From contig PFHP01000052.1 in the NCBI GenBank assembly GCA_002782365.1, positions 1 through 8,811 on the forward strand: a stretch of DNA of 8,811 bases. Reading direction: 5' to 3'. The stretch's first letter is position 1. Each line of letters starts with the position of its first letter. The notes beneath the pieces were generated by a model that saw nothing but the letters and a program-made list of their open reading frames with translations, did not search any database and was not told where the DNA came from. The translations under genes and the position numbers were made by a program. This DNA is from Candidatus Kuenenbacteria bacterium CG_4_8_14_3_um_filter_39_15. Its GTDB lineage: Bacteria; Patescibacteriota; Patescibacteriia; UBA2196; GWA2-42-15. Positions 1 to 6,863 of this stretch are shown piece after piece.

Positions 1-1
1 T

Positions 2-448
2 GAAAACATTGGTGAAGAACAACTCAATAACTTTAAACCCGTAATTCCAAACTCAATTCCCATTTGCGCTAAACTTGAATCGGAGTTAGCTGATCTAGAC
101 GGCACTGAAGCAAAAAACTACCTGAAGGAATTAAATATAAAAAAAACCGGCCTTGACCAATTAATCGTTGAGAGTTATAAATTACTCAACTTAATTACTT
201 TCTTTACTGCCGGTCCTAAAGAAAGTCATGCCTGGACAATTGTCAGCGGTACTAAAGCTCCCGCGGCCGCGGGAAAAATCCACACTGATTTTGAACAGGG
301 TTTTATTCGCGCTGAAATTATAAACTGGAAAAATTTGCTGGATGCCGGCGGCGAAATTCCCGCTAAAGAAAAAGGTCAGATGAAAATTGAAGGCAAAGAC
401 TATATTATGCGAGACGGCGACGTGGTATACTTCAGATTCAGTAAATAA
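2..448 (+). CDS. ychF: YchF/OLA1-type redox-regulated GTPase/ATPase, C-terminal part (5' end outside window)
   Basis: The last 148 codons of a YchF-family P-loop NTPase, open at the left edge; the reading frame begins at base 2 and the stop TAA is at 446-448. The G domain is outside the window. What remains is the end of the helical region and the TGS domain. The stretch GLDQLIVESYKLLNLITFFT, then AWTI, TKAP.AAGKIHTDFEQGFIRAE and a final EGKDYIMRDGDVVYFRF, matches the strongly conserved YchF C-terminus. YchF binds ATP in preference to GTP, associates with ribosomes and acts in translation or stress responses (family knowledge). The usual Gln of the KAPQAAG motif is Ala here, because a 16-base palindrome spans the codons. 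The gene converges with the tsaC gene across a 97-base spacer holding a strong palindrome. The family assignment is secure. Confidence 0.95.
   Translation, partial: ENIGEEQLNNFKPVIPNSIPICAKLESELADLDGTEAKNYLKELNIKKTGLDQLIVESYKLLNLITFFTAGPKESHAWTIVSGTKAPAAAGKIHTDFEQGFIRAEIINWKNLLDAGGEIPAKEKGQMKIEGKDYIMRDGDVVYFRFSK
259..274. repeat. 16-base perfect palindrome inside ychF, shared with the tsaC insert
   Basis: TCCCGCGGCCGCGGGA is a perfect palindrome that is entirely G+C except at its ends, in an otherwise AT-rich gene. The identical 16-mer forms the centre of the larger palindrome at 713-740. In ychF it encodes the P-A-A-A-G part of the conserved KAPxAAG motif without changing protein length, so it replaced or converted existing codons and was not added. 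Confidence 0.6.
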
Positions 449-492
449 TCTTAATTCTAAATTTAAAATTTTCACCCTTCAGGTGATCCCCC

Positions 493-534
493 GCCCGCCA
501 TCGCTACGCGAAGCGTTGCGGGCAGGCGCCTGCC
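493..534. repeat. GC-rich palindromic element between convergent ychF and tsaC
   Basis: Two adjoining inverted repeats. CCCGC (494-498) and CGCT (502-505) pair with AGCG (512-515) and GCGGG (518-522), with a small bulge. A perfect 14-base palindrome, GGCAGGCGCCTGCC, follows at 521-534. Direct copies of an AT-rich motif (AAATTTAAAATTTT) lie on both sides, near 460 and 571. The position between two stop codons would let it act as a bidirectional terminator or mRNA 3' stabiliser. It also looks like a dispersed repeat, since the inner CGCT...AGCG style recurs near 3012. Function is inferred. Confidence 0.6.
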
Positions 535-545
535 ACGAATTTGAA

Positions 546-1223
546 TTATTCACAAAAAAACTTGGTGGAAAAATTTAAAATTTTTACTTCCCCCTGCCGC
601 GCAATTTCTACTTTATTATCAGAAACCTTGACGATTGTTGAGGGTTTTCTTTTTTTTAATTTTCCAGCATCTAAAACTAAATCAATACTTCCTCCCCTCT
701 TTGAGGGGAGGTGTTCCGTCCCGCGGCCGCGGGACGGAACAGAGGGGTATTTATTTAACTGTCTTAACACCTCTTCCACTGCATAACAACTCCCTCCGCC
801 GGCGCGATTCGCGCTGGTGGCTGTGATCGGCCGACCTAATTTTTTAGCCAACAAATTGGCTGTTTTATTGGGTGAAATTCTGACAGCGCAGGTTGTTTGG
901 TTTTTTAATAAATAAATATTGCTTTTTACTTCTAGAACTACTGACAGCCCTTTGTATTTTTTTAATAATTCTAATTCTTTTTTATTGACCTTAAAATATT
1001 TCTTAACCTGATTTAAACTACTGCCAATCAAAGGCAAAAATTTTTTAAAACTTCTGCCTTTTATCTGGTAAATCTTTTTCACCGCCCTGGCGTTCGTCGC
1101 ATCAGCCGCCAAACCATAAGCCGTTTCCGTGGGAATGACTAAAACACCACCCCGATGCAAAATTTTAACGGCGTGGTTTATAATATTTTTATCAGGATTA
1201 TTGTTATCAATTCTTTCTATCAT
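546..1223 (-). CDS. tsaC: TsaC/Sua5 (YrdC-domain) L-threonylcarbamoyladenylate synthase with an in-frame palindromic insert
   Basis: A 225-residue YrdC-domain protein. The family makes threonylcarbamoyl-AMP from Thr, bicarbonate and ATP for t6A37 tRNA modification, in the cytoplasm. Visible motifs are PTETAYGL (31-38), the K-x-R pair K55/R57, SVVLE (94-98), AVRIS (113-117), TATSAN (134-139) and RKPSTIV (192-198). The protein ends soon after the domain, so it is the short TsaC form without a Sua5 C-terminal domain. Residues about 160-178 (P-S-V-P-S-R-G-R-G to K-R-G-G) have no counterpart in the fold and are encoded by the 57-base palindromic element at 691-747. The frame stays open and the motifs downstream continue, so the gene is probably functional. 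The ATG at 1223 has no Shine-Dalgarno sequence; a TAAAAT box lies 7 nt upstream. The last nine residues run into AT-rich repeat sequence and look non-conserved. Confidence 0.93.
   Translation of the reverse strand: MIERIDNNNPDKNIINHAVKILHRGGVLVIPTETAYGLAADATNARAVKKIYQIKGRSFKKFLPLIGSSLNQVKKYFKVNKKELELLKKYKGLSVVLEVKSNIYLLKNQTTCAVRISPNKTANLLAKKLGRPITATSANRAGGGSCYAVEEVLRQLNKYPSVPSRGRGTEHLPSKRGGSIDLVLDAGKLKKRKPSTIVKVSDNKVEIARQGEVKILNFSTKFFCE
691..747. repeat. 57-base nested palindromic element inserted in frame in tsaC
   Basis: The left hairpin has arms CCTCCCCTC (691-699) and GAGGGGAGG (703-711) with loop TTT. A perfect 28-base palindrome follows at 713-740, with half-site GTTCCGTCCCGCGG. The element closes with AGAGGGG (741-747), which can also pair with CCCCTCT at 694-700. 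The total of 57 bases equals 19 codons exactly, so the reading frame of tsaC is kept. The frame sequence recurs in the intergenic copy at 2986-3032 with a different core. It is much more GC-rich than the surrounding gene. Confidence 0.8.
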
Positions 1224-1227
1224 GGTG

Positions 1228-1303
1228 TTAATTTTAAATTTTAAATTTTAAAATAAATCTCAATTTTAAATTTAAAATGTTTAAAAATTTGTCATTTAAA
1301 ATT
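1228..1303. repeat. AT-rich spacer made of reiterated TTTTAAA-type motifs
   Basis: The spacer between the L,D-transpeptidase and tsaC genes is almost all A and T and reiterates ATTTTAA/TTTAAAA units in both orientations. Similar motifs occur at 459-475, 570-588 and 1961-1980, so this is a recurring style of spacer here. It may hold the tsaC promoter (TAAAAT at 1236-1231), but the low complexity makes any single call weak. Confidence 0.45.
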
Positions 1304-1304
1304 A

Positions 1305-1877
1305 TTATTCCTGTATAATCACTCTCGTCCCTATATCCGCCCAATCATAAACTATCTTTGCCGGACCAACCCCTAATCTTATACAGCCATGCGACACTGG
1401 TGTGCCCAGATGATCCGCCCCTTCTTTATAACCAGAAGGCCATTCAGGCAACTCGTGGATTCCCATGCCACGGACAGGATCAATTAACATCCAATAGGGC
1501 ATCCACAAGCCGGCCATTTTTGACCAAGCCCTAGCTCGCTTTTCATAAACTTTAAATTCTCCAACGGGCGTTTTCATTCCCGGCTTGCCAGTTGACACTG
1601 AATACTCGCCAGTCAATTTATCATTCTCATAAATCTCTAATTTTTGCTCGCTTAAATCAATCACTATCTTTTTAATCTTAACTTTTTCCTCAATCTCCGG
1701 CAACTCTCCAGACCAGACTACTATTTCATTCTCTGGCAAACTAGTCTTGATTCTTAGATAATTTTCTATTCCAAACCTGCTCTCATCAATTTCTCTAGCA
1801 AAAATCGGCAGAGTAAAAACAAGTAATGCCACCGCTATTAAAATAATAATTTCAAATTTTACAATCTTCCTCCACAT
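1305..1877 (-). CDS. Membrane-anchored or secreted L,D-transpeptidase (YkuD domain)
   Basis: A 190-residue protein from the ATG at 1877. L,D-transpeptidases form 3-3 peptidoglycan cross-links or attach proteins outside the membrane. The N-terminus has a positive MWRKIVKF followed by a hydrophobic stretch to about residue 27, ending TLPIFA, which fits a signal peptide or anchor. After a linker the YkuD domain starts at about residue 68 (KIKKIVIDLSEQKLEIYEN), with STGKPGMKTPVGEF, GIHELPEW and the active-site signature HLGTPVSHGCIRLG; the catalytic Cys is about residue 165 and its partner His about 163. A TTG codon 12 codons upstream (1913) would extend the protein, but it lacks a ribosome site and adds residues before the signal peptide, so ATG is preferred. 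The single catalytic domain and short length suggest a minimal enzyme. Its natural cross-linking role is inferred. Confidence 0.92.
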   Translation of the reverse strand: MWRKIVKFEIIILIAVALLVFTLPIFAREIDESRFGIENYLRIKTSLPENEIVVWSGELPEIEEKVKIKKIVIDLSEQKLEIYENDKLTGEYSVSTGKPGMKTPVGEFKVYEKRARAWSKMAGLWMPYWMLIDPVRGMGIHELPEWPSGYKEGADHLGTPVSHGCIRLGVGPAKIVYDWADIGTRVIIQE

Positions 1878-1981
1878 AAAATCAAAATACAAAATGCAAT
1901 TAACAATAAACAAGGCTTAAAAAATACTTAAAAATTAATTCATTAAATCATTGTTTGAAAATTGAAAATTAAAAATTAAAT

Positions 1982-2935
1982 TCACTCTCTATAGAATTTA
2001 GCCGCTTCTTCGGGCAAAACAGTGTTGATGATAATTCTTGAGCCCATCTCAACCCCAGCCCAAGTGCTGCGCCTGGGGCAAATACGAATATAAAAATGCT
2101 CATCCTTGTCAGTAATTGACTGGTGCAAATACATATTGTAAGAAATTTCTAATTTATTTAATTTTGTCACAATATACTTCATCATTTTAGCCATAGAAGT
2201 AATCTCCTGACGATCCAAAACCGTAATATTGTCCAGATGATTTCTGGGAATAATCCAAGCTTCATACTGATAAATTGAGGCATAAGGCGTGAAAGCCACC
2301 GCTTTATCGTCAGCCATAATAAATCTTGACCCTTTCTCCTCTTTTTTTATTAAATCACAATAATAACAATTGCCATGTTCAATCCTATATTCCTGCGCTT
2401 TGGTCAGCTTGTTAATAATATGCGGGGGCGTAAAACCAGCGGCAAAAATCTGCGAATGAGCATGGTGTAAAGACGCTCCGGCCTTGCCGCCCTTGTTTTT
2501 AAAAATTAGAATATACTGAATTTTTTTATCTTTTGACAGTTCGCTCGTTCTATTTATATACGATTCCATAATCGCTATCCAATGGTCCAAAGGCAAGTCA
2601 CCAGTTTCTTTATAATGTTCCGGGGTTTCAATCACCACCTCCTGATAGCCATAAACTTTTTTATTTTCAGGTGTCACCGCCGGAAAAATATTCTTTACTA
2701 CTTTTACCTGCCAATTATTTTTATCCCCGGCAAAATAAAGTCCAGGCACTTTTTTCTGGTTTCCAGGACAAAATACACACGCCTTTTTTTCCGCTTCAAT
2801 TTGCTTCTTGGAAAATTTTTCTTCTTCTCCGACATCTTTTGGCCTTTTACTCCTGCCAGGCGCCATAATGACAAACCTGTCATGAATCTTATCTTCCCGC
2901 ACCTCTGATTGTATAAATTGTTCTTTTTTAGGCAT
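1982..2935 (-). CDS. galT: Galactose-1-phosphate uridylyltransferase-type nucleotidylyltransferase (HIT superfamily)
   Basis: A 317-residue protein with both halves of the GalT fold. GalT moves UMP between UDP-glucose and galactose-1-phosphate through a uridylyl-His intermediate. The N-terminal half has CVFCPGN (C53, C56), H107 and the motif H158-A-H160-S-Q162; by position these match the E. coli zinc ligands Cys52, Cys55, His115 and His164, the nucleophile His166 and Gln168. The usual N-P before the His motif is replaced (ASLHHAH). The C-terminal half has a second Cys pair (C190, C193), the YEAWIIPRNH segment, YLHQS, HFYIRICPR and STWAGVEMGSR. Some relatives act on other sugar phosphates or use ADP, and no other Leloir-pathway gene is in view, so substrate is uncertain. 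The ATG at 2935 follows a well-placed promoter by nine bases. It probably starts a unit reading on into the L,D-transpeptidase gene 104 bases downstream. Confidence 0.88.
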   Translation of the reverse strand: MPKKEQFIQSEVREDKIHDRFVIMAPGRSKRPKDVGEEEKFSKKQIEAEKKACVFCPGNQKKVPGLYFAGDKNNWQVKVVKNIFPAVTPENKKVYGYQEVVIETPEHYKETGDLPLDHWIAIMESYINRTSELSKDKKIQYILIFKNKGGKAGASLHHAHSQIFAAGFTPPHIINKLTKAQEYRIEHGNCYYCDLIKKEEKGSRFIMADDKAVAFTPYASIYQYEAWIIPRNHLDNITVLDRQEITSMAKMMKYIVTKLNKLEISYNMYLHQSITDKDEHFYIRICPRRSTWAGVEMGSRIIINTVLPEEAAKFYRE

Positions 2936-2944
2936 ATATTTTAA

Positions 2945-2973
2945 ATAATATTAGGAATTTCTTTGAATTGCAA
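2945..2973 (-). promoter_or_regulatory. Sigma-70-type promoter of galT, giving a very short leader
   Basis: On the minus strand, TTGCAA (2973-2968) and TATTAT (2950-2945) are 17 bases apart. The -10 box ends nine bases before the ATG, so transcription should start within about three bases of the codon. No Shine-Dalgarno sequence fits there. Confidence 0.6.
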
Positions 2974-2985
2974 AATTTTATTCCT

Positions 2986-3032
2986 CCTCCCCTCAGATGA
3001 GGGGAGGTGGCGAGCGAAGCGAGCCAGAGGGG
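2986..3032. repeat. Nested palindromic element, intergenic copy with GCGAAGC core
   Basis: Same frame as the tsaC insert: CCTCCCCTC (2986-2994) pairs with GAGGGGAGG (2999-3007) over a four-base loop, then TG, a core, and AGAGGGG (3026-3032). Here the core is GGCGAGCGAAGCGAGCC (3009-3025), an imperfect palindrome centred on GCGAAGC, a sequence known to fold into an unusually stable DNA mini-hairpin. It lies between pfkB and galT, downstream of the kinase stop. Confidence 0.7.
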
Positions 3033-3044
3033 TGTTGAATTTTT

Positions 3045-3110
3045 AACACCTCCTCCCCTTAATCCGTTTAAAAGATAATCAATCTTTTAAACTCAACTGA
3101 GGAGGGGAGG
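3045..3110. repeat. Inverted second element with a long AT-rich inner palindrome
   Basis: The outer arms CCTCCCCT (3052-3059) and AGGGGAGG (3103-3110) enclose an AT-rich palindrome with 11-base arms, GTTTAAAAGAT (3066-3076) and ATCTTTTAAAC (3082-3092), around a five-base loop. It faces the preceding element head to head: GGTGTT (3031-3036) pairs with AACACC (3045-3050). The whole run 2986-3110 may fold as a large cruciform or act as the terminator region of the kinase operon. Confidence 0.65.
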
Positions 3111-3216
3111 ATACATAAAATGACAGCTTCGTAATTCAAAGGAATTAGATTAATTAGCAATTAGAAATTATTATAGTTTCTATCTTCATCATACTAAATC
3201 CCGTCCGTCCGGTCAA

Positions 3217-4170
3217 TCAGCTCTTAAAATCCGAGAACTTGAATCTGTGCTCCTGTGTACCATAATGTTCCACCGGAAATTTAGCCAGCCAAGAAGCTAG
3301 CTCACCGCACTTTTTCAAATCCCAACCACTGACAATTCCTTTAATAAACCCAGCCCGATAAGCGTCGCCCGCTCCGGTCGGGTCAACAATCTTTCGCGGA
3401 CTGACTGCTTTGATTTTAATCTGTCTATGATTACTACAGATAACCGAGCCTTGAGCGCCATACGTCACCACTAACACCTTTACTAATCTCTGAATTACTT
3501 CCATATTTTTGCCCGCTTCGCCATAGCTCAAGCGAGGCGAGCCCAATCTTAATGCTTTCATAATCAGCGCCAGCTCATAATCATTACCAATCAGCACCCT
3601 GGCATTTTTGATTAAAAAATCTAATTCTCGCGCGGATAAAAGCGGTATCTGCTGGCCTGGATCAGCAATATATGGCATGCCTAATTTTTTATAAACCCTG
3701 ACCGCGTCCAGCATATCTTGGGTATTTCCCGGCGCGACTATGGCCATGGCCACTTCACCAAAATTTCTCACTTTTTTTTCTGTAATCCCGCAGGGTACTC
3801 CCATGGTTTCCAAATGCAAGGCAGTAATCTGATTATCAGCTCTATCCGTCACAATGTGCGCCGTTGCTGTATTCTTATCCTTCAGTAATTTAATGCCAGA
3901 CAAGATCAGCCTATTTTTCCGCAGCCATTTTTCATAATTTGAAAAATCAGCTCCAGCCTGTGACAAAATCACCGGCTCTTCCCCTAATAATTTTAAATTA
4001 TAGGCGATATTGCCTGCCGTGCCGCCAAAATTAACTTTCATTTTATCCACCACAAAACAGACAGACAAACTATGAATTTTCTCTGGCATAATATGGTCAG
4101 AAAATTTACCCTGAAAATCCATTATTTTATCATAGACCAAAGAACCGCTGACTAAAATTTTATGCTTCAT
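3217..4170 (-). CDS. PfkB-family carbohydrate/nucleoside kinase (adenosine-kinase-like)
   Basis: A 317-residue ribokinase-like sugar or nucleoside kinase that uses ATP to phosphorylate a hydroxymethyl group. Visible are the N-terminal strand [12 protein letters not shown], PfkB signature 1 around [17 protein letters not shown] (47-63), the N-x-x-E motif in GNDYE (195-199), VVTYGAQGS (234-242) and signature 2 [13 protein letters not shown] (263-275) with anion-hole GAGD and catalytic base D269. The overall form resembles bacterial adenosine-kinase-like PfkB proteins, but substrate cannot be read from sequence. Residues about 208-221 ([14 protein letters not shown]) look inserted and are encoded by the palindrome at 3511-3544. 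The ATG at 4170 was chosen because it overlaps the upstream LTD gene by 11 bases, which fits translational coupling; a TTG at 4188 is the only longer option. Pairing with an LTD surface-protein gene has no obvious functional logic. Confidence 0.9.
   Translation of the reverse strand: MKHKILVSGSLVYDKIMDFQGKFSDHIMPEKIHSLSVCFVVDKMKVNFGGTAGNIAYNLKLLGEEPVILSQAGADFSNYEKWLRKNRLILSGIKLLKDKNTATAHIVTDRADNQITALHLETMGVPCGITEKKVRNFGEVAMAIVAPGNTQDMLDAVRVYKKLGMPYIADPGQQIPLLSARELDFLIKNARVLIGNDYELALIMKALRLGSPRLSYGEAGKNMEVIQRLVKVLVVTYGAQGSVICSNHRQIKIKAVSPRKIVDPTGAGDAYRAGFIKGIVSGWDLKKCGELASWLAKFPVEHYGTQEHRFKFSDFKS
3511..3544. repeat. Probable palindromic repeat inserted in frame in the PfkB gene
   Basis: GCTTCGCC (3515-3522) pairs with GGCGAGC (3536-3542) with one bulged T, and an inner GCT-ca-AGC can pair in the loop. 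The block is GC-rich and encodes the part of the kinase between the NxxE strand and the VVTYG strand, where relatives have a shorter helix connection. The frame is unbroken. Its exact ends and its status as an insertion are inferred. Confidence 0.45.
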
Positions 4171-6796
4171 ATTTTTTTGCCCGGTCAAATTTGACTGGAT
4201 GAAATCTAATTATTATGGAAACTAAAATAATTATTATGCCCACGGCCACTACAAATAAATATTTGATCAAATCATTTCCTTGGTTGCTGGTCGGTTGTTC
4301 TTGGTTGGTTGTTGCCCCTGACGCAATCCGCCCGGCTAATTTAACATCAGCCGGGAATCTGGGCAAAACCCTGTATTCGCCGTTGACTTCCGAAATAATG
4401 CCGCTGACCTCTAGTTTGTCCCCGATATTAAAATTATTGCCAGAGATACCTGTATTCTGTTTGATGTATATTTTAACTTCTTCAGTCTGATCATCCAGCC
4501 ACCATGACGAGCCTTTAATCTCGGTCAAATCTCCTGCTATTTTTACCAGCGCCCCCTCAATATCTTCGCCGATGTCTTCAAGCTGGATTGCCATGGGCGC
4601 CGGCAATTTATCCCCTTTAATTTTGACAATATCGGCCTTGGTTTTTGTTTTCACTCTTGTCTCGCCCTGATTATCGCTCAACTCTCCGTTAACTGTGATA
4701 AAATCGCCCAGCGCAAGCTCTGGAAAATCTTTTTTATAAGAATAAATCTGCGCCCCGCTACTGCCATCAATAATGTAAAAAATTGTTTTTCCAAAAAGCC
4801 CCGGCTCAACTGCCACCCAACCGCGCACACTCACTTTGCTGCCCGCTTTCAAATCACGCAGTTCTCTCAAATCATTTATCCCATAAATAATTTCGCTAGC
4901 TTGTTCAACAGTAGAATCCGTGCTCTCTCCAAGCCATTGCCAAACGCCGTCAATTTTCGCGTAAACCAATCCCTCGCCTCCCCCGCTGTAATCCACTTGG
5001 TCAATCACTTCCCCGTTTATGTCCAAAAATCTGACACTGTCACTGTCATTGTTTAAAGTAAGATGTGATTCCGCGCTGGTGATAAAAATACAACTCTCGG
5101 CCGCCAGACTGTAATCATTCAGCTGATACGGCTTTGACCCCCCAGCGCTGTCAGCCAAGCTAAAACTGGTCAAATCAACATCGCTCTTGCCTGAATTGCA
5201 AAGTTCAATCCATTCATTCTCACTGTCAGCCCCGGCTGGATTTGGTAAAAATTTATTAATATAAATTTTACTCGTGTCAACATCTATTTTCTCTTTCGGC
5301 TCGCCAATTTCAACTGGCAGACTATATTCATCTTCACCGCCTAAATTATCAACTACGGTCAGTGTAATTCCAAGCTCGCCGCCATTTAAAATTTTTGCTT
5401 CCAGGCGCGGATCTTTAAATTCAAAGCGCGCTCCTCTTATCCCTTGAACAGACACCTCCTCTGAAAATTCCCATATATATTTAACTATCTTGCCCTCTTT
5501 GTCCGGATCATAGCTCTCAACGGCATCAAACATTAAATAGTCCCCGACTTGAATCTCACCAGTGGTAAAATCAAAATAAGCTTTTGGATTATTGTTTGGC
5601 AAAGGACAATTATTCGCTCCCCCTAATGTCGGCGTCTTGCTCCAAATCCACCTGGACAAATTAAAACACCAATTATAGCTCTCTCCTTCCGCCACATTTT
5701 TTTTATAACTAACAATGTCAACTTCCTTATCCTGACTGTCAATTAATTTCAAACTATCACCGCCGATATTGTTCAAAATCAAGCCGCTTGCTCCGCGCTC
5801 TAAAATTAAATAGTTTTTGGCCTCAATGTTCTCGCGGCCGAACTTATACTCGCTTTCATTGTCTTGGAGAATCCAACCGTCCAAATTCACGGCCACGGTT
5901 GAGGTATTATAAAGTTCAAGCCATTCGCTGTCATCAATCCCGATTGGATTGGCTAAAAATTCGCTGATTAAAACTTTATCTTTAAACTCCGAATATTTAT
6001 TTTCTTTTTGGCTTGATTCTTGATCATTAATTTCTGATCCTTGGTCTTTATTTGAACTGCCTTCACTCCCTCCGCCATTTGTCCCGGATTGCTCTGACGC
6101 CGCGGTGATAATATTCTCGCTGCCTTTGGTGGCGGTTGTTGTCCAGCCATAGCCGCCACTGCTATTTCTCGCCCAGCCAAAATCATCTTTCGCTGTTTCA
6201 CTGTAACTCACGGAGCTGATCAATGTGCCGTCCGCCTGGTACAAGGTGGCTGATTCGCCTCCGCTGTTATTCAATGAAATGCCGGTCGTACTTTTATCCA
6301 GAACAAAAAAATCTCCCTGTCCGATAAGAGTGGCATTAAAATCTTCCGCGCTAATTACGTAACTTTTACTCGCATCCTCTATCCGCCAGCCGGCCAAATC
6401 CACCGCGACCAGTCCGATATTTTTTAATTCAATCCACTCAAAATCATCACTCTCCATCGGGTTGGGCAAAAGCTCATTAATCACTATCTCCGCCTCGCTA
6501 GATTCATCAGCTGTTTCATTTGAGCCGATTGTAATTAATCCTTTAATGTCATCAAAGGTTGCCTGGCCAATGCCACTGACTTTCATAATATCCTCAAGCG
6601 CCTGAAAATCCCCATTCATTGTCCGATAATCAATAATCGCTTGGGCTTTACTCGGCCCAATGCCAGGTAGGGCATCAAGCTCTTCTAAACTGGCCGTATT
6701 GATATTAATTAATCCTGCCGCCCCGCCCGCAGTTCCGGCTAATAAAAAACAGCCCCCTAAGGCAAATATTAAAATTCCCACCAGCCAGAACTTCAT
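4160..6796 (-). CDS. Large secreted surface protein: ComEA-type HhH, three lamin-tail domains, PKD-like and OB-fold domains, C-terminal anchor
   Basis: An 878-residue envelope protein. The N-terminal signal segment is residues 1-28. A ComEA-type helix-hairpin-helix pair follows (about 30-90; [16 protein letters not shown] and [14 protein letters not shown]), a DNA-binding unit typical of competence proteins. Lamin-tail domains start at about 103 (INELLPNP...EWIELKN), 275 (ISEFLANP...EWLELYN) and 511 (INKFLPNP...EWIELCN). Between the first two is a Ser/Gly/Asn/Gln linker (about 222-268). A PKD-like beta domain sits at 402-497 ([17 protein letters not shown]). Two OB-fold-like domains, as in YhcR-type nucleases, lie at about 636-725 and 733-822. 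A hydrophobic helix (845-863) and basic tail end the protein, so most of it faces outside. DNA binding is inferred; LTDs are also common on plain surface proteins and nucleases. The gene has its own extended -10 nine bases before ATG and overlaps the kinase start. Confidence 0.88.
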   Translation of the reverse strand: MKFWLVGILIFALGGCFLLAGTAGGAAGLININTASLEELDALPGIGPSKAQAIIDYRTMNGDFQALEDIMKVSGIGQATFDDIKGLITIGSNETADESSEAEIVINELLPNPMESDDFEWIELKNIGLVAVDLAGWRIEDASKSYVISAEDFNATLIGQGDFFVLDKSTTGISLNNSGGESATLYQADGTLISSVSYSETAKDDFGWARNSSGGYGWTTTATKGSENIITAASEQSGTNGGGSEGSSNKDQGSEINDQESSQKENKYSEFKDKVLISEFLANPIGIDDSEWLELYNTSTVAVNLDGWILQDNESEYKFGRENIEAKNYLILERGASGLILNNIGGDSLKLIDSQDKEVDIVSYKKNVAEGESYNWCFNLSRWIWSKTPTLGGANNCPLPNNNPKAYFDFTTGEIQVGDYLMFDAVESYDPDKEGKIVKYIWEFSEEVSVQGIRGARFEFKDPRLEAKILNGGELGITLTVVDNLGGEDEYSLPVEIGEPKEKIDVDTSKIYINKFLPNPAGADSENEWIELCNSGKSDVDLTSFSLADSAGGSKPYQLNDYSLAAESCIFITSAESHLTLNNDSDSVRFLDINGEVIDQVDYSGGGEGLVYAKIDGVWQWLGESTDSTVEQASEIIYGINDLRELRDLKAGSKVSVRGWVAVEPGLFGKTIFYIIDGSSGAQIYSYKKDFPELALGDFITVNGELSDNQGETRVKTKTKADIVKIKGDKLPAPMAIQLEDIGEDIEGALVKIAGDLTEIKGSSWWLDDQTEEVKIYIKQNTGISGNNFNIGDKLEVSGIISEVNGEYRVLPRFPADVKLAGRIASGATTNQEQPTSNQGNDLIKYLFVVAVGIIIILVSIIIRFHPVKFDRAKKYEA

Positions 6797-6805
6797 ATAC
6801 TTTTT

Positions 6806-6814
6806 ATTATATCA
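6806..6814 (-). promoter_or_regulatory. Extended -10 promoter of the LTD protein gene
   Basis: TGATATAAT on the minus strand (6814-6806) is a perfect TGnTATAAT extended -10. It ends nine bases before the ATG at 6796, so the mRNA should be leaderless or nearly so. No clear -35 is present; that position overlaps the upstream terminator stem. Confidence 0.65.
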
Positions 6815-6820
6815 CACAAA

Positions 6821-6847
6821 TTAAAAAATCCACCCTGTGCGGTGGAT
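6821..6847 (-). terminator. Rho-independent terminator of the nuclease gene
   Basis: Read on the minus strand: a perfect seven-base stem ATCCACC/GGTGGAT (6847-6841 with 6834-6828) and a six-base loop, followed directly by a run of T. It lies 17 bases after the nuclease stop and just before the LTD gene promoter, separating the two transcripts. Confidence 0.85.
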
Positions 6848-6863
6848 CTAATAAATTATTAAT

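Noticed and set aside
635..826. Plus-strand open frames across the tsaC palindromes
   Set aside because: They are antisense to the clear TsaC gene and exist because the G+C palindrome lacks stops in several frames.
1878..1913. TTG at 1913 as the start of the L,D-transpeptidase
   Set aside because: It would add twelve residues before a normal signal peptide and has no ribosome site; the ATG at 1877 is simpler.
691..3110. CRISPR array made from the CCTCCCCTC repeats
   Set aside because: The copies are few, far apart, palindromic with variable cores and lack regular spacers; no cas genes are present.
3161..3181. TAGAAA/TTTCTA hairpin as the kinase terminator
   Set aside because: The stem is only six AT-rich pairs with no G+C core or T run; the strong palindromes at 2986-3110 are better candidates.
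4162..6796. Lipoprotein signal (LGGC near residue 16) in the LTD protein
   Set aside because: The Cys lies within the hydrophobic segment, followed by more hydrophobic residues, and the -2/-1 pair is a weak lipobox. A normal signal segment with the C-terminal anchor fits better.
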